A DNA stretch of 64,000 bases, from NCBI RefSeq assembly GCF_045679555.1, contig NC_092089.1:8432051-8496050 (forward strand). The letters run 5' to 3'. Of the stretch, positions 11,899 through 24,845 are shown in pieces. Both the position numbers and the translations under genes were made by a program. The notes beneath the pieces are model-generated. The model was not told where the DNA came from, made no database searches, and was given only the letters and a program-made list of their open reading frames with translations. The stretch's first letter is position 1, and each line of letters begins with the position of its first letter. The DNA comes from Salvelinus alpinus (Eukaryota; Chordata; Actinopteri; Salmoniformes; Salmonidae).

Positions 11899-11909
11899 CC
11901 ACTGCGCCA
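11899..11909 (-). promoter_or_regulatory. RNA polymerase III A box of the SINE
   Basis: On the minus strand the sequence is TGGCGCAGTGG, matching the tRNA A-box consensus TRGCNNAGYNGG closely. It sits about 12 bp inside the element's 5' end, as expected for a type 2 internal promoter. Confidence 0.85.
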
Positions 11910-11920
11910 CCCGGGAGGCC

Positions 11921-11935
11921 GACTGTAGTACTGTA
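11921..11935. repeat. Target-site duplication, copy flanking the SINE head
   Basis: A second copy of GACTGTAGTACTGTA immediately follows the GGGAGGCC end of the SINE. The satellite then resumes with an unusual GATGACTGACGTT unit of the 26-bp type. Confidence 0.85.
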
Positions 11936-14900
11936 GATGACTGACGTTGAGGGTCCCTGTAGATGACTGTAGTACTGTAGATGCTAACGTTGAGGGTCCC
12001 TGTAGATGACTGTAGTACTGTAGATGCTAACGTTGAGGGTCCCTGTAGATGACTGTAGAACTGTAGATGCTAACGTTGAGGGTCGCTGTAGATGACTGTA
12101 GAACTGTAGATGCTAACGTTGAGGGTCCCTGTAGATGACTGTAGTACTGTAGATGCTAACGTTGAGGGTCGCTGTAGATGACTGTAGAACTTTAGATGCT
12201 AACATTGAGGGTCCCTGTAGATGACTGTAGTACTGTAGATGCTAACGTTGAGGGTCGCTGTAGATGACTGTAGTACTGTAGATGACTGTAGTACTGTAGA
12301 TGCTAACGTTGAGGGTCGCTGTAGATGACTGTAGTACTGTAGATGCTAACGTTGAGGGTCCCTGTAGATGACTGTAGTACTGTAGATGCTAACATTGAGG
12401 GTCCCTGTAGATGACTGTAGTACTGTAGATGCTAACGTTGAGGGTCTCTGTAGATGACTGTAGTACTGTAGATGACTGTAGTACTGTAGATGCTAACGTT
12501 GAGGGTCGCTGTAGATGACTGTAGTACTGTAGATGCTAACGTTGAGGGTCGCTGTAGATGACTGTAGAACTGTAGATGCTAACGTTGAGGGTCCCTGTAG
12601 ATGACTGTGGAACTGTAGATGCTAACGTTGAGGGTCGCTGTAGATGACTGTAGTACTGTAGATGCTAACGTTGAGGGTCCCTGTAGATGACTGTAGTACT
12701 GTAGATGCTAACGTTGAGGGTCTCTGTAGATGACTGTAGTACTGTAGATGCTAAAGTTGAGGGTCGCTGTAGATGACTGTAGTACTGTAGATGCTAACGT
12801 TGAGGGTCGCTGTAGATGACTGTAGAACTGTAGATACTAACGTTGAGGGTCCCTGTAGATGACTGTAGTACTGTAGATGCTAACGTTGAGGGTCCCTGTA
12901 GATGACTGTAGTACTGTAGATGCTAACGTTGAGGGTCCCTGTAGATGACTGTAGAACTGTAGATGCTAACGTTGAGGGTCCCTGTAGAGGACTGTAGTAC
13001 TGTAGATGCTAAGGTTGAGGGTCCCTGTAGATGACTGTAGTACTGTAGATGCTAACGTTGAGGGTCGCTGTAGATGACTGTAGAACTGTAGATGCTAACG
13101 TTGAGGGTCCCTGTAGATGACTGTAGTACTGTAGATGCTAACGTTGAGGGTGGCTGTAGATGACTGTAGTACTGTAGATGCTAACGTTGAGGGTCGCTGT
13201 AGATGACTGTAGAACTGTAGATGCTAACGTTGAGGGTCGCTGTAGATGACTGTAGAGCTGTAGATGCTAACGTTGAGGGTCCCTGTAGATGACTGTAGTA
13301 CTGTAGATGCTAACGTTGAGGGTCCCTGTAGATGACTGTAGTACTGTAGATGCTAACGTTGAGGGTCCCTGTAGATGACTGTAGAACTGTAGATGCTAAC
13401 GTTGAGGGTCCCTGTAGATGACTGTAGAACTGTAGATGCTAACGTTGAGGGTCCCTGTAGAGGACTGTAGTACTGTAGATGCTAAGGTTGAGGGTCCCTG
13501 TAGATGACTGTAGTACTGTAGATGCTAACGTTGAGGGTCGCTGTAGATGACTGTAGAACTGTAGATGCTAACGTTGAGGGTCCCTGTAGATGACTGTAGT
13601 ACTGTAGATGCTAACGTTGAGGGTGGCTGTAGATCACTGTAGTACTGTAGATGCTAACGTTGAGGGTCGCTGTAGATGACTGTAGAACTGTAGATGCTAA
13701 CGTTGAGGGTCGCTGTAGATGACTGTAGAACTGTAGATGCTAACGTTGAGGGTCCCTGTAGATGACTGTAGTACTGTAGATGCTAACGTTGAGGGTCCCT
13801 GTAGATGACTGTAGTACTGTAGATGCTAACGTTGAGGGTCGCTGTAGATGACTGTAGTACTGTAGATGCTAACGTTGAGGGTCACTGTAGATGACTGTAG
13901 AACTGTAGATGCTAACGTTGAGGGTCGCTGTAGATGACTGATGTTGAGGGTCGCTGTAGATGACTGTAGATGCTAACGTTGAGGGTCCCTGTAGATGACT
14001 GTAGTACTGTAGATGCTAACGTTGAGGGTCGCTGTAGAGGACTGTAGTACTGTAGATGCTAACGTTGAGGGTCGCTGTAGTTGACTGTAGTACTGTAGAT
14101 GCTAACGTTGAGGGTCGCTGTAGATGACTGATGTTGAGGGTCGCTGTAGATGACTGTAGAACTGTAGATGCTAACGTTGAGGGTCGCTGTAGATGACTGT
14201 AGAACTGTAGATGCTAACGTTGAGGGTCCCTGTAGATGACTGTAGTACTGTAGATGCTAACGTTGAGGGTCGCTGTAGATGACTGTAGAACTGTAGATGC
14301 TAACGTTGAGGGTCCCTGTAGATGACTGTGGAACTGTAGATGCTAACGTTGAGGGTCGCTGTAGATGACTGTAGTACTGTAGATGCTAACGTTGAGGGTC
14401 CCTGTAGATGACTGTAGTACTGTAGATGCTAACGTTGAGGGTCGCTGTAGATGACTGTAGAACTGTAGATGCTAACGTTGAGGGTCGCTGTAGATGACTG
14501 TAGAACTGTAGATGCTAACGTTGAGGGTCCCTGTAGATGACTGTAGTACTGTAGATGCTAACGTTGAGGGTCGCTGTAGATGACTGTAGAACTGTAGATG
14601 CTAACGTTGAGGGTCCCTGTAGATGACTGTGGAACTGTAGATGCTAACGTTGAGGGTCGCTGTAGATGACTGTAGTACTGTAGATGCTAACGTTGAGGGT
14701 CCCTGTAGATGACTGTAGTACTGTAGATGCTAACGTTGAGGGTCTCTGTAGATGACTGTAGTACTGTAGATGCTAACGTTGAGGGTCCCTGTAGATGACT
14801 GTAGTACTGTAGGTGCTAACGTTGAGGGTCGCTGTAGATGACTGTAGTACTGTAGATGCTAACGTTGAGGGTCCCTGTAGATGACTGTAGTACTGTAGAT

Positions 14901-17900
14901 GCTAACGTTGAGGGTCGCTGTAGATGACTGTAGTACTGTAGATGCTAACGTTGAGGGTCGCTGTAGATGACTGTAGAACTGTAGATGCTAACGTTGAGGG
15001 TCCCTGTAGATGACTGTAGTACTGTAGATGCTAACGTTGAGGGTCCCTGTAGATGACTGTAGTACTGTAGATGCTAACGTTGAGGGTCTCTGTAGATGAC
15101 TGTAGTACTGTAGATGCTAAAGTTGAGGGTCGCTGTAGATGACTGTAGTACTGTAGATGCTAACGTTGAGGGTCGCTGTAGATGACTGTAGAACTGTAGA
15201 TGCTAACGTTGAGGGTCCCTGTAGATGACTGTAGTACTGTAGATGCTAACGTTGAGGGTCCCTGTAGATGACTGTAGTACTGTAGATGCTAACGTTGAGG
15301 GTCCCTGTAGATGACTGTAGAACTGTAGATGCTAACGTTGAGGGTCCCTGTAGAGGACTGTAGTACTGTAGATGCTAAGGTTGAGGGTCCCTGTAGATGA
15401 CTGTAGTACTGTAGATGCTAACGTTGAGGGTCGCTGTAGATGACTGTAGAACTGTAGATGCTAACGTTGAGGGTCCCTGTAGATAACTGTAGTACTGTAG
15501 ATGCTAACGTTGAGGGTGGCTGTAGATGACTGTAGTACTGTAGATGCTAACGTTGAGGGTCGCTGTAGATGACTGTAGAACTGTAGATGCTAACGTTGAG
15601 GGTCCCTGTAGATGACTGTAGTACTGTAGATGCTAACGTTGAGGGTCCCTGTAGATGACTGTAGAACTGTAGATGCTAACGTTGAGGGTCCCTGTAGATG
15701 ACTGTGGAACTGTAGATGCTAACGTTGAGGGTCGCTGTAGATGACTGTAGTACTGTAGATGCTAACGTTGAGGGTCCCTGTAGATGACTGTAGTACTGTA
15801 GATGCTAACGTTGAGGGTCCCTGTAGATGACTGTAGAACTGTAGATGCTAACGTTGAGGGTCCCTGTAGAGGACTGTAGTACTGTAGATGCTAAGGTTGA
15901 GGGTCCCTGTAGATGACTGTAGTAATGTAGATGCTAACGTTGAGGGTCGCTGTAGATGACTGTAGAACTGTAGATGCTAACGTTGAGGGTCCCTGTAGAT
16001 AACTGTAGTACTGTAGATGCTAACGTTGAGGGTGGCTGTAGATGACTGTAGTACTGTAGATGCTAACGTTGAGGGTCGCTGTAGATGACTGTAGAACTGT
16101 AGATGCTAACGTTGAGGGTCGCTGTAGATGACTGTAGAGCTGTAGATGCTAACGTTGAGGGTCCCTGTAGATGACTGTAGTACTGTAGATGCTAACGTTG
16201 AGGGTCCCTGTAGATGACTGTAGTACTGTAGATGCTAACGTTGAGGGTCCCTGTAGATGACTGTAGAACTGTAGATGCTAACGTTGAGGGTCCCTGTAGA
16301 TGACTGTAGAACTGTAGATGCTAACGTTGAGGGTCCCTGTAGAGGACTGTAGTACTGTAGATGCTAAGGTTGAGGGTCCCTGTAGATGACTGTAGTACTG
16401 TAGATGCTAACGTTGAGGGTCGCTGTAGATGACTGTAGAACTGTAGATGCTAACGTTGAGGGTCCCTGTAGATGACTGTAGTACTGTAGATGCTAACGTT
16501 GAGGGTGGCTGTAGATGACTGTAGTACTGTAGATGCTAACGTTGAGGGTCGCTGTAGATGACTGTAGAACTGTAGATGCTAACGTTGAGGGTCGCTGTAG
16601 ATGACTGTAGAACTGTAGATGCTAACGTTGAGGGTCCCTGTAGATGACTGTAGTACTGTAGATGCTAACGTTGAGGGTCCCTGTAGATGACTGTAGTACT
16701 GTAGATGCTAACGTTGAGGGTCGCTGTAGATGACTGTAGTACTGTAGATGCTAACGTTGAGGGTCACTGTAGATGACTGTAGAACTGTAGATGCTAACGT
16801 TGAGGGTCGCTGTAGATGACTGATGTTGAGGGTCGCTGTAGATGACTGTAGATGCTAACGTTGAGGGTCCCTGTAGATGACTGTAGTACTGTAGATGCTA
16901 ACGTTGAGGGTCGCTGTAGATGACTGTAGAACTGTAGATGCTAACGTTGAGGGTCGCTGTAGAGGACTGTAGTACTGTAGATGCTAACGTTGAGGGTCGC
17001 TGTAGTTGACTGTAGTACTGTAGATGCTAACGTTGAGGGTCGCTGTAGATGACTGATGTTGAGGGTCGCTGTAGATGACTGTAGAACTGTAGATGCTAAC
17101 GTTGAGGGTCTCTGTAGATGACTGTAGTACTGTAGATGCTAAAGTTGAGGGTCGCTGTAGATGACTGTAGTACTGTAGATGCTAACGTTGAGGGTCGCTG
17201 TAGATGACTGTAGAACTGTAGATGCTAACGTTGAGGGTCCCTGTAGATGACTGTAGTACTGTAGATGCTAACGTTGAGGGTCCCTGTAGATGACTGTAGT
17301 ACTGTAGATGCTAACGTTGAGGGTCCCTGTAGATGACTGTAGAACTGTAGATGCTAACGTTGAGGGTCCCTGTAGAGGACTGTAGTACTGTAGATGCTAA
17401 GGTTGAGGGTCCCTGTAGATGACTGTAGTACTGTAGATGCTAACGTTGAGGGTCGCTGTAGATGACTGTAGAACTGTAGATGCTAACGTTGAGGGTCCCT
17501 GTAGATAACTGTAGTACTGTAGATGCTAACGTTGAGGGTGGCTGTAGATGACTGTAGTACTGTAGATGCTAACGTTGAGGGTCGCTGTAGATGACTGTAG
17601 AACTGTAGATGCTAACGTTGAGGGTCCCTGTAGATGACTGTAGTACTGTAGATGCTAACGTTGAGGGTCCCTGTAGATGACTGTAGAACTGTAGATGCTA
17701 ACGTTGAGGGTCCCTGTAGATGACTGTGGAACTGTAGATGCTAACGTTGAGGGTCGCTGTAGATGACTGTAGTACTGTAGATGCTAACGTTGAGGGTCCC
17801 TGTAGATGACTGTAGTACTGTAGATGCTAACGTTGAGGGTCCCTGTAGATGACTGTAGAACTGTAGATGCTAACGTTGAGGGTCCCTGTAGAGGACTGTA

Positions 17901-20900
17901 GTACTGTAGATGCTAAGGTTGAGGGTCCCTGTAGATGACTGTAGTACTGTAGATGCTAACGTTGAGGGTCGCTGTAGATGACTGTAGAACTGTAGATGCT
18001 AACGTTGAGGGTCCCTGTAGATAACTGTAGTACTGTAGATGCTAACGTTGAGGGTGGCTGTAGATGACTGTAGTACTGTAGATGCTAACGTTGAGGGTCG
18101 CTGTAGATGACTGTAGAACTGTAGATGCTAACGTTGAGGGTCGCTGTAGATGACTGTAGAGCTGTAGATGCTAACGTTGAGGGTCCCTGTAGATGACTGT
18201 AGTACTGTAGATGCTAACGTTGAGGGTCCCTGTAGATGACTGTAGTACTGTAGATGCTAACGTTGAGGGTCCCTGTAGATGACTGTAGAACTGTAGATGC
18301 TAACGTTGAGGGTCCCTGTAGATGACTGTAGAACTGTAGATGCTAACGTTGAGGGTCCCTGTAGAGGACTGTAGTACTGTAGATGCTAAGGTTGAGGGTC
18401 CCTGTAGATGACTGTAGTACTGTAGATGCTAACGTTGAGGGTCGCTGTAGATGACTGTAGAACTGTAGATGCTAACGTTGAGGGTCCCTGTAGATGACTG
18501 TAGTACTGTAGATGCTAACGTTGAGGGTGGCTGTAGATGACTGTAGAACTGTAGATGCTAACGTTGAGGGTCCCTGTAGATGACTGTAGTACTGTAGATG
18601 CTAACGTTGAGGGTCTCTGTAGATGACTGTAGTACTGTAGATGCTAAAGTTGAGGGTCGCTGTAGATGACTGTAGTACTGTAGATGCTAACGTTGAGGGT
18701 CGCTGTAGATGACTGTAGAACTGTAGATGCTAACGTTGAGGGTCCCTGTAGATGACTGTAGTACTGTAGATGCTAACGTTGAGGGTCCCTGTAGATGACT
18801 GTAGTACTGTAGATGCTAACGTTGAGGGTCCCTGTAGATGACTGTAGAACTGTAGATGCTAACGTTGAGGGTCCCTGTAGAGGACTGTAGTACTGTAGAT
18901 GCTAAGGTTGAGGGTCCCTGTAGATGACTGTAGTACTGTAGATGCTAACGTTGAGGGTCGCTGTAGATGACTGTAGAACTGTAGATGCTAACGTTGAGGG
19001 TCCCTGTAGATAACTGTAGTACTGTAGATGCTAACGTTGAGGGTGGCTGTAGATGACTGTAGTACTGTAGATGCTAACGTTGAGGGTCGCTGTAGATGAC
19101 TGTAGAACTGTAGATGCTAACGTTGAGGGTCCCTGTAGATGACTGTAGTACTGTAGATGCTAACGTTGAGGGTCCCTGTAGATGACTGTAGAACTGTAGA
19201 TGCTAACGTTGAGGGTCCCTGTAGATGACTGTGGAACTGTAGATGCTAACGTTGAGGGTCGCTGTAGATGACTGTAGTACTGTAGATGCTAACGTTGAGG
19301 GTCCCTGTAGATGACTGTAGTACTGTAGATGCTAACGTTGAGGGTCCCTGTAGATGACTGTAGAACTGTAGATGCTAACGTTGAGGGTCCCTGTAGAGGA
19401 CTGTAGTACTGTAGATGCTAAGGTTGAGGGTCCCTGTAGATGACTGTAGTACTGTAGATGCTAACGTTGAGGGTCGCTGTAGATGACTGTAGAACTGTAG
19501 ATGCTAACGTTGAGGGTCCCTGTAGATAACTGTAGTACTGTAGATGCTAACGTTGAGGGTGGCTGTAGATGACTGTAGTACTGTAGATGCTAACGTTGAG
19601 GGTCGCTGTAGATGACTGTAGAACTGTAGATGCTAACGTTGAGGGTCGCTGTAGATGACTGTAGAGCTGTAGATGCTAACGTTGAGGGTCCCTGTAGATG
19701 ACTGTAGTACTGTAGATGCTAACGTTGAGGGTCCCTGTAGATGACTGTAGTACTGTAGATGCTAACGTTGAGGGTCCCTGTAGATGACTGTAGAACTGTA
19801 GATGCTAACGTTGAGGGTCCCTGTAGATGACTGTAGAACTGTAGATGCTAACGTTGAGGGTCCCTGTAGAGGACTGTAGTACTGTAGATGCTAAGGTTGA
19901 GGGTCCCTGTAGATGACTGTAGTACTGTAGATGCTAACGTTGAGGGTCGCTGTAGATGACTGTAGAACTGTAGATGCTAACGTTGAGGGTCCCTGTAGAT
20001 GACTGTAGTACTGTAGATGCTAACGTTGAGGGTGGCTGTAGATGACTGTAGTACTGTAGATGCTAACGTTGAGGGTCGCTGTAGATGACTGTAGAACTGT
20101 AGATGCTAACGTTGAGGGTCGCTGTAGATGACTGTAGAACTGTAGATGCTAACGTTGAGGGTCCCTGTAGATGACTGTAGTACTGTAGATGCTAACGTTG
20201 AGGGTCCCTGTAGATGACTGTAGTACTGTAGATGCTAACGTTGAGGGTCGCTGTAGATGACTGTAGTACTGTAGATGCTAACGTTGAGGGTCACTGTAGA
20301 TGACTGTAGAACTGTAGATGCTAACGTTGAGGGTCGCTGTAGATGACTGATGTTGAGGGTCGCTGTAGATGACTGTAGATGCTAACGTTGAGGGTCCCTG
20401 TAGATGACTGTAGTACTGTAGATGCTAACGTTGAGGGTCGCTGTAGATGACTGTAGAACTGTAGATGCTAACGTTGAGGGTCGCTGTAGAGGACTGTAGT
20501 ACTGTAGATGCTAACGTTGAGGGTCGCTGTAGTTGACTGTAGTACTGTAGATGCTAACGTTGAGGGTCGCTGTAGATGACTGATGTTGAGGGTCGCTGTA
20601 GATGACTGTAGAACTGTAGATGCTAACGTTGAGGGTCGCTGTAGATGACTGTAGAACTGTAGATGCTAACGTTGAGGGTCCCTGTAGATGACTGTAGTAC
20701 TGTAGATGCTAACGTTGAGGGTCGCTGTAGATGACTGTAGAACTGTAGATGCTAACGTTGAGGGTCCCTGTAGATGACTGTGGAACTGTAGATGCTAACG
20801 TTGAGGGTCGCTGTAGATGACTGTAGTACTGTAGATGCTAACGTTGAGGGTCCCTGTAGATGACTGTAGTACTGTAGATGCTAACGTTGAGGGTCCCTGT

Positions 20901-22693
20901 AGATGACTGTAGTACTGTAGATGCTAACGTTGAGGGTCGCTGTAGATGACTGTAGTACTGTAGATGCTAACGTTGAGGGTCTCTGTAGATGACTGTAGTA
21001 CTGTAGATGCTAACGTTGAGGGTCCCTGTAGATGACTGTAGTACTGTAGATGCTAACGTTGAGGGTCCCTGTAGATGACTGTAGTACTGTAGATGCTAAC
21101 GTTGAGGGTCGCTGTAGATGACTGTAGTACTGTAGATGCTAACGTTGAGGGTCGCTGTAGATGACTGTAGAACTGTAGATGCTAACGTTGAGGGTCCCTG
21201 TAGATGACTGTAGTACTGTAGATGCTAACGTTGAGGGTCGCTGTAGATGACTGTAGTACTGTAGATGCTAACGTTGAGGGTCTCTGTAGATGACTGTAGT
21301 ACTGTAGATGACTGACGTTGAGGGTCGCTGTAGATGACTGTAGTACTGTAGATGCTAACGTTGAGGGTCGCTGTAGATGACTGTAGTACTGTAGATGCTA
21401 ACGTTGAGGGTCGCTGTAGATGACTGTAGTACTGTAGATGCTAACGTTGAGGGTCCCTGTAGATGACTGTAGTACTGTAGATGCTAACGTTGAGGGTTGC
21501 TGTAGATGACTGTAGAACTGTAGATGCTAACGTTGAGGGTCCCTGTAGATGACTGTAGTACTGTAGATGCTAACGTTGAGGGTGGCTGTAGATGACTGTA
21601 GTACTGTAGATGCTAACGTTGAGGGTCCCTGTAGATGATGTGGAACTGTAGATGCTAACGTTGAGGGTCGCTGTAGATGACTGTAGTACTGTAGATGCTA
21701 ACGTTGAGGGTCCCTGTAGATGACTGTAGTACTGTAGATGCTAACGTTGAGGGTCTCTGTAGATGACTGTAGTACTGTAGATGCTAAAGTTGAGGGTCGC
21801 TGTAGATGACTGTAGTACTGTAGATGCTAACGTTGAGGGTCGCTGTAGATGACTGTAGAACTGTAGATGCTAACGTTGAGGGTCCCTGTAGATGACTGTA
21901 GTACTGTAGATGCTAACGTTGAGGGTCGCTGTAGATGACTGTAGTACTGTAGATGCTAACGTTGAGGGTCCCTGTAGATGACTGTAGTACTGTAGATGCT
22001 AACGTTGAGGGTCCCTGTAGATGACTGTAGAACTGTAGATGCTAACGTTGAGGGTCCCTGTAGATGACTGTAGTACTGTAGATGCTAACGTTGAGGGTCC
22101 CTGTAGATGACTGTAGTACTGTAGATGCTAATGTTGAGGGTCCCTGTAGATGACTGTAGAACTGTAGATGCTAACGTTGAGGGTCCCTGTAGATGACTGT
22201 AGTACTGTAGATGCTAACGTTGAGGGTCCCTGTAGATGACTGTAGTACTGTAGATGCTAACGTTGAGGGTCCCTGTAGATGACTGTAGTACTGTAGATGC
22301 TAACGTTGAGGGTCGCTGTAGATGACTGTAGAACTGTAGATGCTAACGTTGAGGGTCCCTGTAGATGACTGTAGTACTGTAGATGCTAACGTTGAGGGTC
22401 TCTGTAGATGACTGTAGTACTGTAGATGCTAAAGTTGAGGGTCGCTGTAGATGACTGTAGTACTGTAGATGCTAACGTTGAGGGTCGCTGTAGATGACTG
22501 TAGAACTGTAGATGCTAACGTTGAGGGTCCCTGTAGATGACTGTAGTACTGTAGATGCTAACGTTGAGGGTCGCTGTAGATGACTGTAGAACTGTAGATG
22601 CTAACGTTGAGGGTCCCTGTAGATGACTGTAGTACTGTAGATGCTAACGTTGAGGGTCCCTGTAGATGACTGTAGAACTGTAGATGCTAACGT
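11936..22693. repeat. 43-bp composite satellite, right segment with higher-order repeats
   Basis: About 250 tandem copies of the same 18+25-bp composite unit, more regular than the segment left of the SINE. Rare variants mark a higher-order structure. The TAAGGTTGAG variant (AAGG at 13011, 13484, 15377, 15893, 16366, 17399, 17915, 18388, 18904, 19420 and 19893) recurs at 473 or 516 bp (11 or 12 units) in groups of three, and the groups from 17399 and 18904 are 1505 bp (35 units) apart. Other rare marks (TGTAGTTGACTG near 14080, 17003 and 20530; GATGACTGATGTTGAG at 13933, 16815 and 20342) also recur. The array ends at about 22693, where CGTTGATGTTGATCC leads into unique DNA. Confidence 0.96.
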
Positions 22694-23295
22694 TGATGTT
22701 GATCCTGACAGGAGACACTCATTCCAGGCTGGAGGGTTGTTGAGGGCTGTTTCTGCATATTTCTCCTGTTAACAAGCAGAAGCAGAGCTCACTGACTGTC
22801 AGAGCAACAAAGACCATCCATGGTTGAGAACAGGGTTGAGAGGGTTGAGAGCTAGACACTACTGGCCAATTAGAGTGGTTGAGAACAGCTAGCGTTCATT
22901 CTCCTTTCAACGTCAGCTTAACGTTACACTGGTCCACAACGTTGATAAACGAGTGGAAATAATTGGTCATTTTACTAAGACCTGGGGAAGAACCGTTTAC
23001 ACTGAGCAGTTGAACAATATGTGTCATTTCCCATTAGTTATGTAGAGTGGTGGAAGACAAGTACAGGCTTCAGAGGTCAGTTATTATTAATTTACTTTGG
23101 ATGGTGACTTCCTGGCATTACAGTATATGAGATAAGGTCCTACGACTGAATGTTCAGTCAAGATTAGAAAGGACTGATTTATCTCTGCTATAACAATGTA
23201 ATAATATATTAATGATCTCCCTCTCCTTTATTTAGTGTGTGTGTGCTTTATGTCCCAGCAGGTTCCTTTGAGTCTATACACACCAGAGAGTCTAG
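22694..23295. other. Single-copy island, AT-moderate, no gene seen
   Basis: About 600 bp of non-repetitive sequence with no long open frame and no recognisable transposon end. It contains a short GTGTGTGTG run near 23237. It could be intronic or intergenic. I see nothing that identifies a gene. Confidence 0.5.
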
Positions 23296-24298
23296 GGAGG
23301 TGGGGGGGAGGGGGGGGGGGTCCTGGATAGCTTCTATATGTACTGGAGTCTACTAGGGGGAGGGGGGGGTCCTGGATAGCTTCTATATGTACTGGAGTCT
23401 ACTGGGGGGGGGGGGGGGGGGGGTCCTGGATAGCTTCTATATGTACTGGAGTCTACTGGGGGGGGGGGTCCTGGATAGCTTCTATATGTACTGGAGTCTA
23501 CTGGGGGGGGGGATCCTGGATAGCTTCTATATGTACTGGAGTCTACTGGGGGGGGTCCTGGATAGCTTCTATATGTACTGGAGTCTACTGGGGGGGGGGG
23601 GGGGGGGTCCTGGATAGCTTCTATGTGTACTGGAGTCTACTGGGGGGTCCTGGATAGCTTCTATATGTACTGGAGTCTACTGGGGGGGGTCCTGGATAGC
23701 TTCTATATGTACTGGAGTCTACTGGGGGGGGGTCCTGGATAGCTTCTATATGTACTGGAGTCTACTGGGGGGTCCTGGATAGCTTCTATATGTACTGGAG
23801 TCTACTGGGGGGGGGTCCTGGATAGCTTCTATATGTACTGGAGTCTACTGGGGGGGGGGTCCTGGATAGCTTCTATATGTACTGGAGTCTACTGGGGGGG
23901 TCCTGGATAGCTTCTATATGTACTGGAGTCTACTGGGGGGGGGGGGGGGGTCCTGGATAGCTTCAATATGTACTGGAGTCTACTGGGGGGTCCTGGATAG
24001 CTTCTATATGTACTGGAGTCTACTGGGGGGGTCCTGGATAGCTTCTATATGTACTGGAGTCTACTGGGGGGGGGGGGGTCCTGGATAGCTTCTATATGTA
24101 CTGGAGTCTACTGGGGGGGGTCCTGGATAGCTTCTATATGTACTGGAGTCTACTGGGGGGGGGGGGGTCCTGGATAGCTTCTATATGTACTGGAGTCTAC
24201 TGGGGGGGGGGGGGGGTCCTGGATAGCTTCTATATGAACTGGAGTCTACTGGGGGGGGGGGTCCTGAATAGCTTCTATATGTACTGGAGTCTACTGGA
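23296..24298. repeat. Minisatellite with a length-variable poly-G tract in each unit (~22 copies)
   Basis: Each unit has a constant stretch of about 34 bp (TCCTGGATAGCTTCTATATG, then TACTGGAGTCTACT) followed by a homopolymer G run. Run length varies from 6 (for example near 23642 and 23767) to 20 (23404-23423), while the constant part is nearly invariant. First copies have interrupted G runs with A. Small open frames repeating MYWSLLGG depend on G-run length and are not genes. Homopolymer lengths should be treated as uncertain, since sequencing often miscounts them. Confidence 0.96.
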
Positions 24299-24395
24299 GA
24301 CTCATCAGCTGAGGGGAGCTGCGTTCCTCTACCACCGGGAACAAAAAGGCCAATTATCCTGGTGGCGGCTTGGTTCTCATAACACTGTTTAGTGA
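24299..24395. other. Short single-copy spacer
   Basis: About 100 bp between two arrays, starting right after the last TCTACTGG of the poly-G minisatellite. No motif recognised. Confidence 0.55.
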
Positions 24396-24845
24396 CAACA
24401 CCTTACTATGCAAGACACAGCTCCTCGTAGCAGCTCCTAGAGAAATAGATAATGCTGAGGTGATTACCTCTCTTATTATGCAAGACACAGCTCCTCGTAG
24501 CAGCTCCTAGATAAATAGATAATGCTGATGTGATTACCTCTCTTATTATGCAAGACACAGCTCCTAGTAGCTGCTCCCAGTTCAATGGATAATCCTGAGG
24601 TGATTACCTCTCTTATTATGCAAGACACAGCTCCTAGTAGCAGCTCCCAGTTCAATAGATAATACTGATGTGATTACCTCTCTTATTATAAAAGATACAG
24701 CTCCTAGTAGCAGCTCCCAGTTAATTCCCAGATTACCTCTCTATACAGCTCCTAGTTTAATAGATGATACTGAGGTGATTACCTCTCTATGCAGCTCCTA
24801 GTAGCAGCTTCTAGATAAAAAGATAATGTTGAGGTGATTACCTCT
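24396..24845. repeat. 70-bp degenerate repeat (~6 copies)
   Basis: CAAGACACAG occurs at 24411, 24481, 24551 and 24621, a 70-bp period, with AGCTCCTAGTAGCAGCTCC and GAGGTGATTACCTCTC in each unit. The last copies are shortened and diverged. The GAGGTGATTACCTC segment is a near-perfect inverted repeat (GAGGT/ACCTC arms). Confidence 0.88.

Larger units (their letters stand above)
11433..11920 (-). mobile_element. Salmonid-type tRNA-derived SINE, apparently full length
   Basis: A 488-bp CpG-rich insertion interrupts the 43-bp satellite. Read on the minus strand it starts GGCCTCCCGGGTGGCGCAG, a tRNA-like head with an A box at 11899-11909 and a B box at 11843-11853. A long tRNA-unrelated body follows, including the GACCGGGAGGTCCGTGGGGC and CGGTGTTTCCTCCGACACAT segments that I recognise from SINEs abundant in salmonid genomes. 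The element ends in an A-rich tail (plus-strand T-rich 11433-11460). The 15-bp sequence GACTGTAGTACTGTA lies on both sides (11418-11432 and 11921-11935) as a target-site duplication. SINEs of this kind encode no protein and move with LINE reverse transcriptase. Open frames inside it (for example 11513-11944) are chance frames. I am unsure of the exact family name. Confidence 0.93.

Noticed and set aside
11513..11944. 143-codon frame and two opposing frames
   Set aside because: They lie within the tRNA-derived SINE, which is non-coding; GC-rich composition lengthens chance frames.
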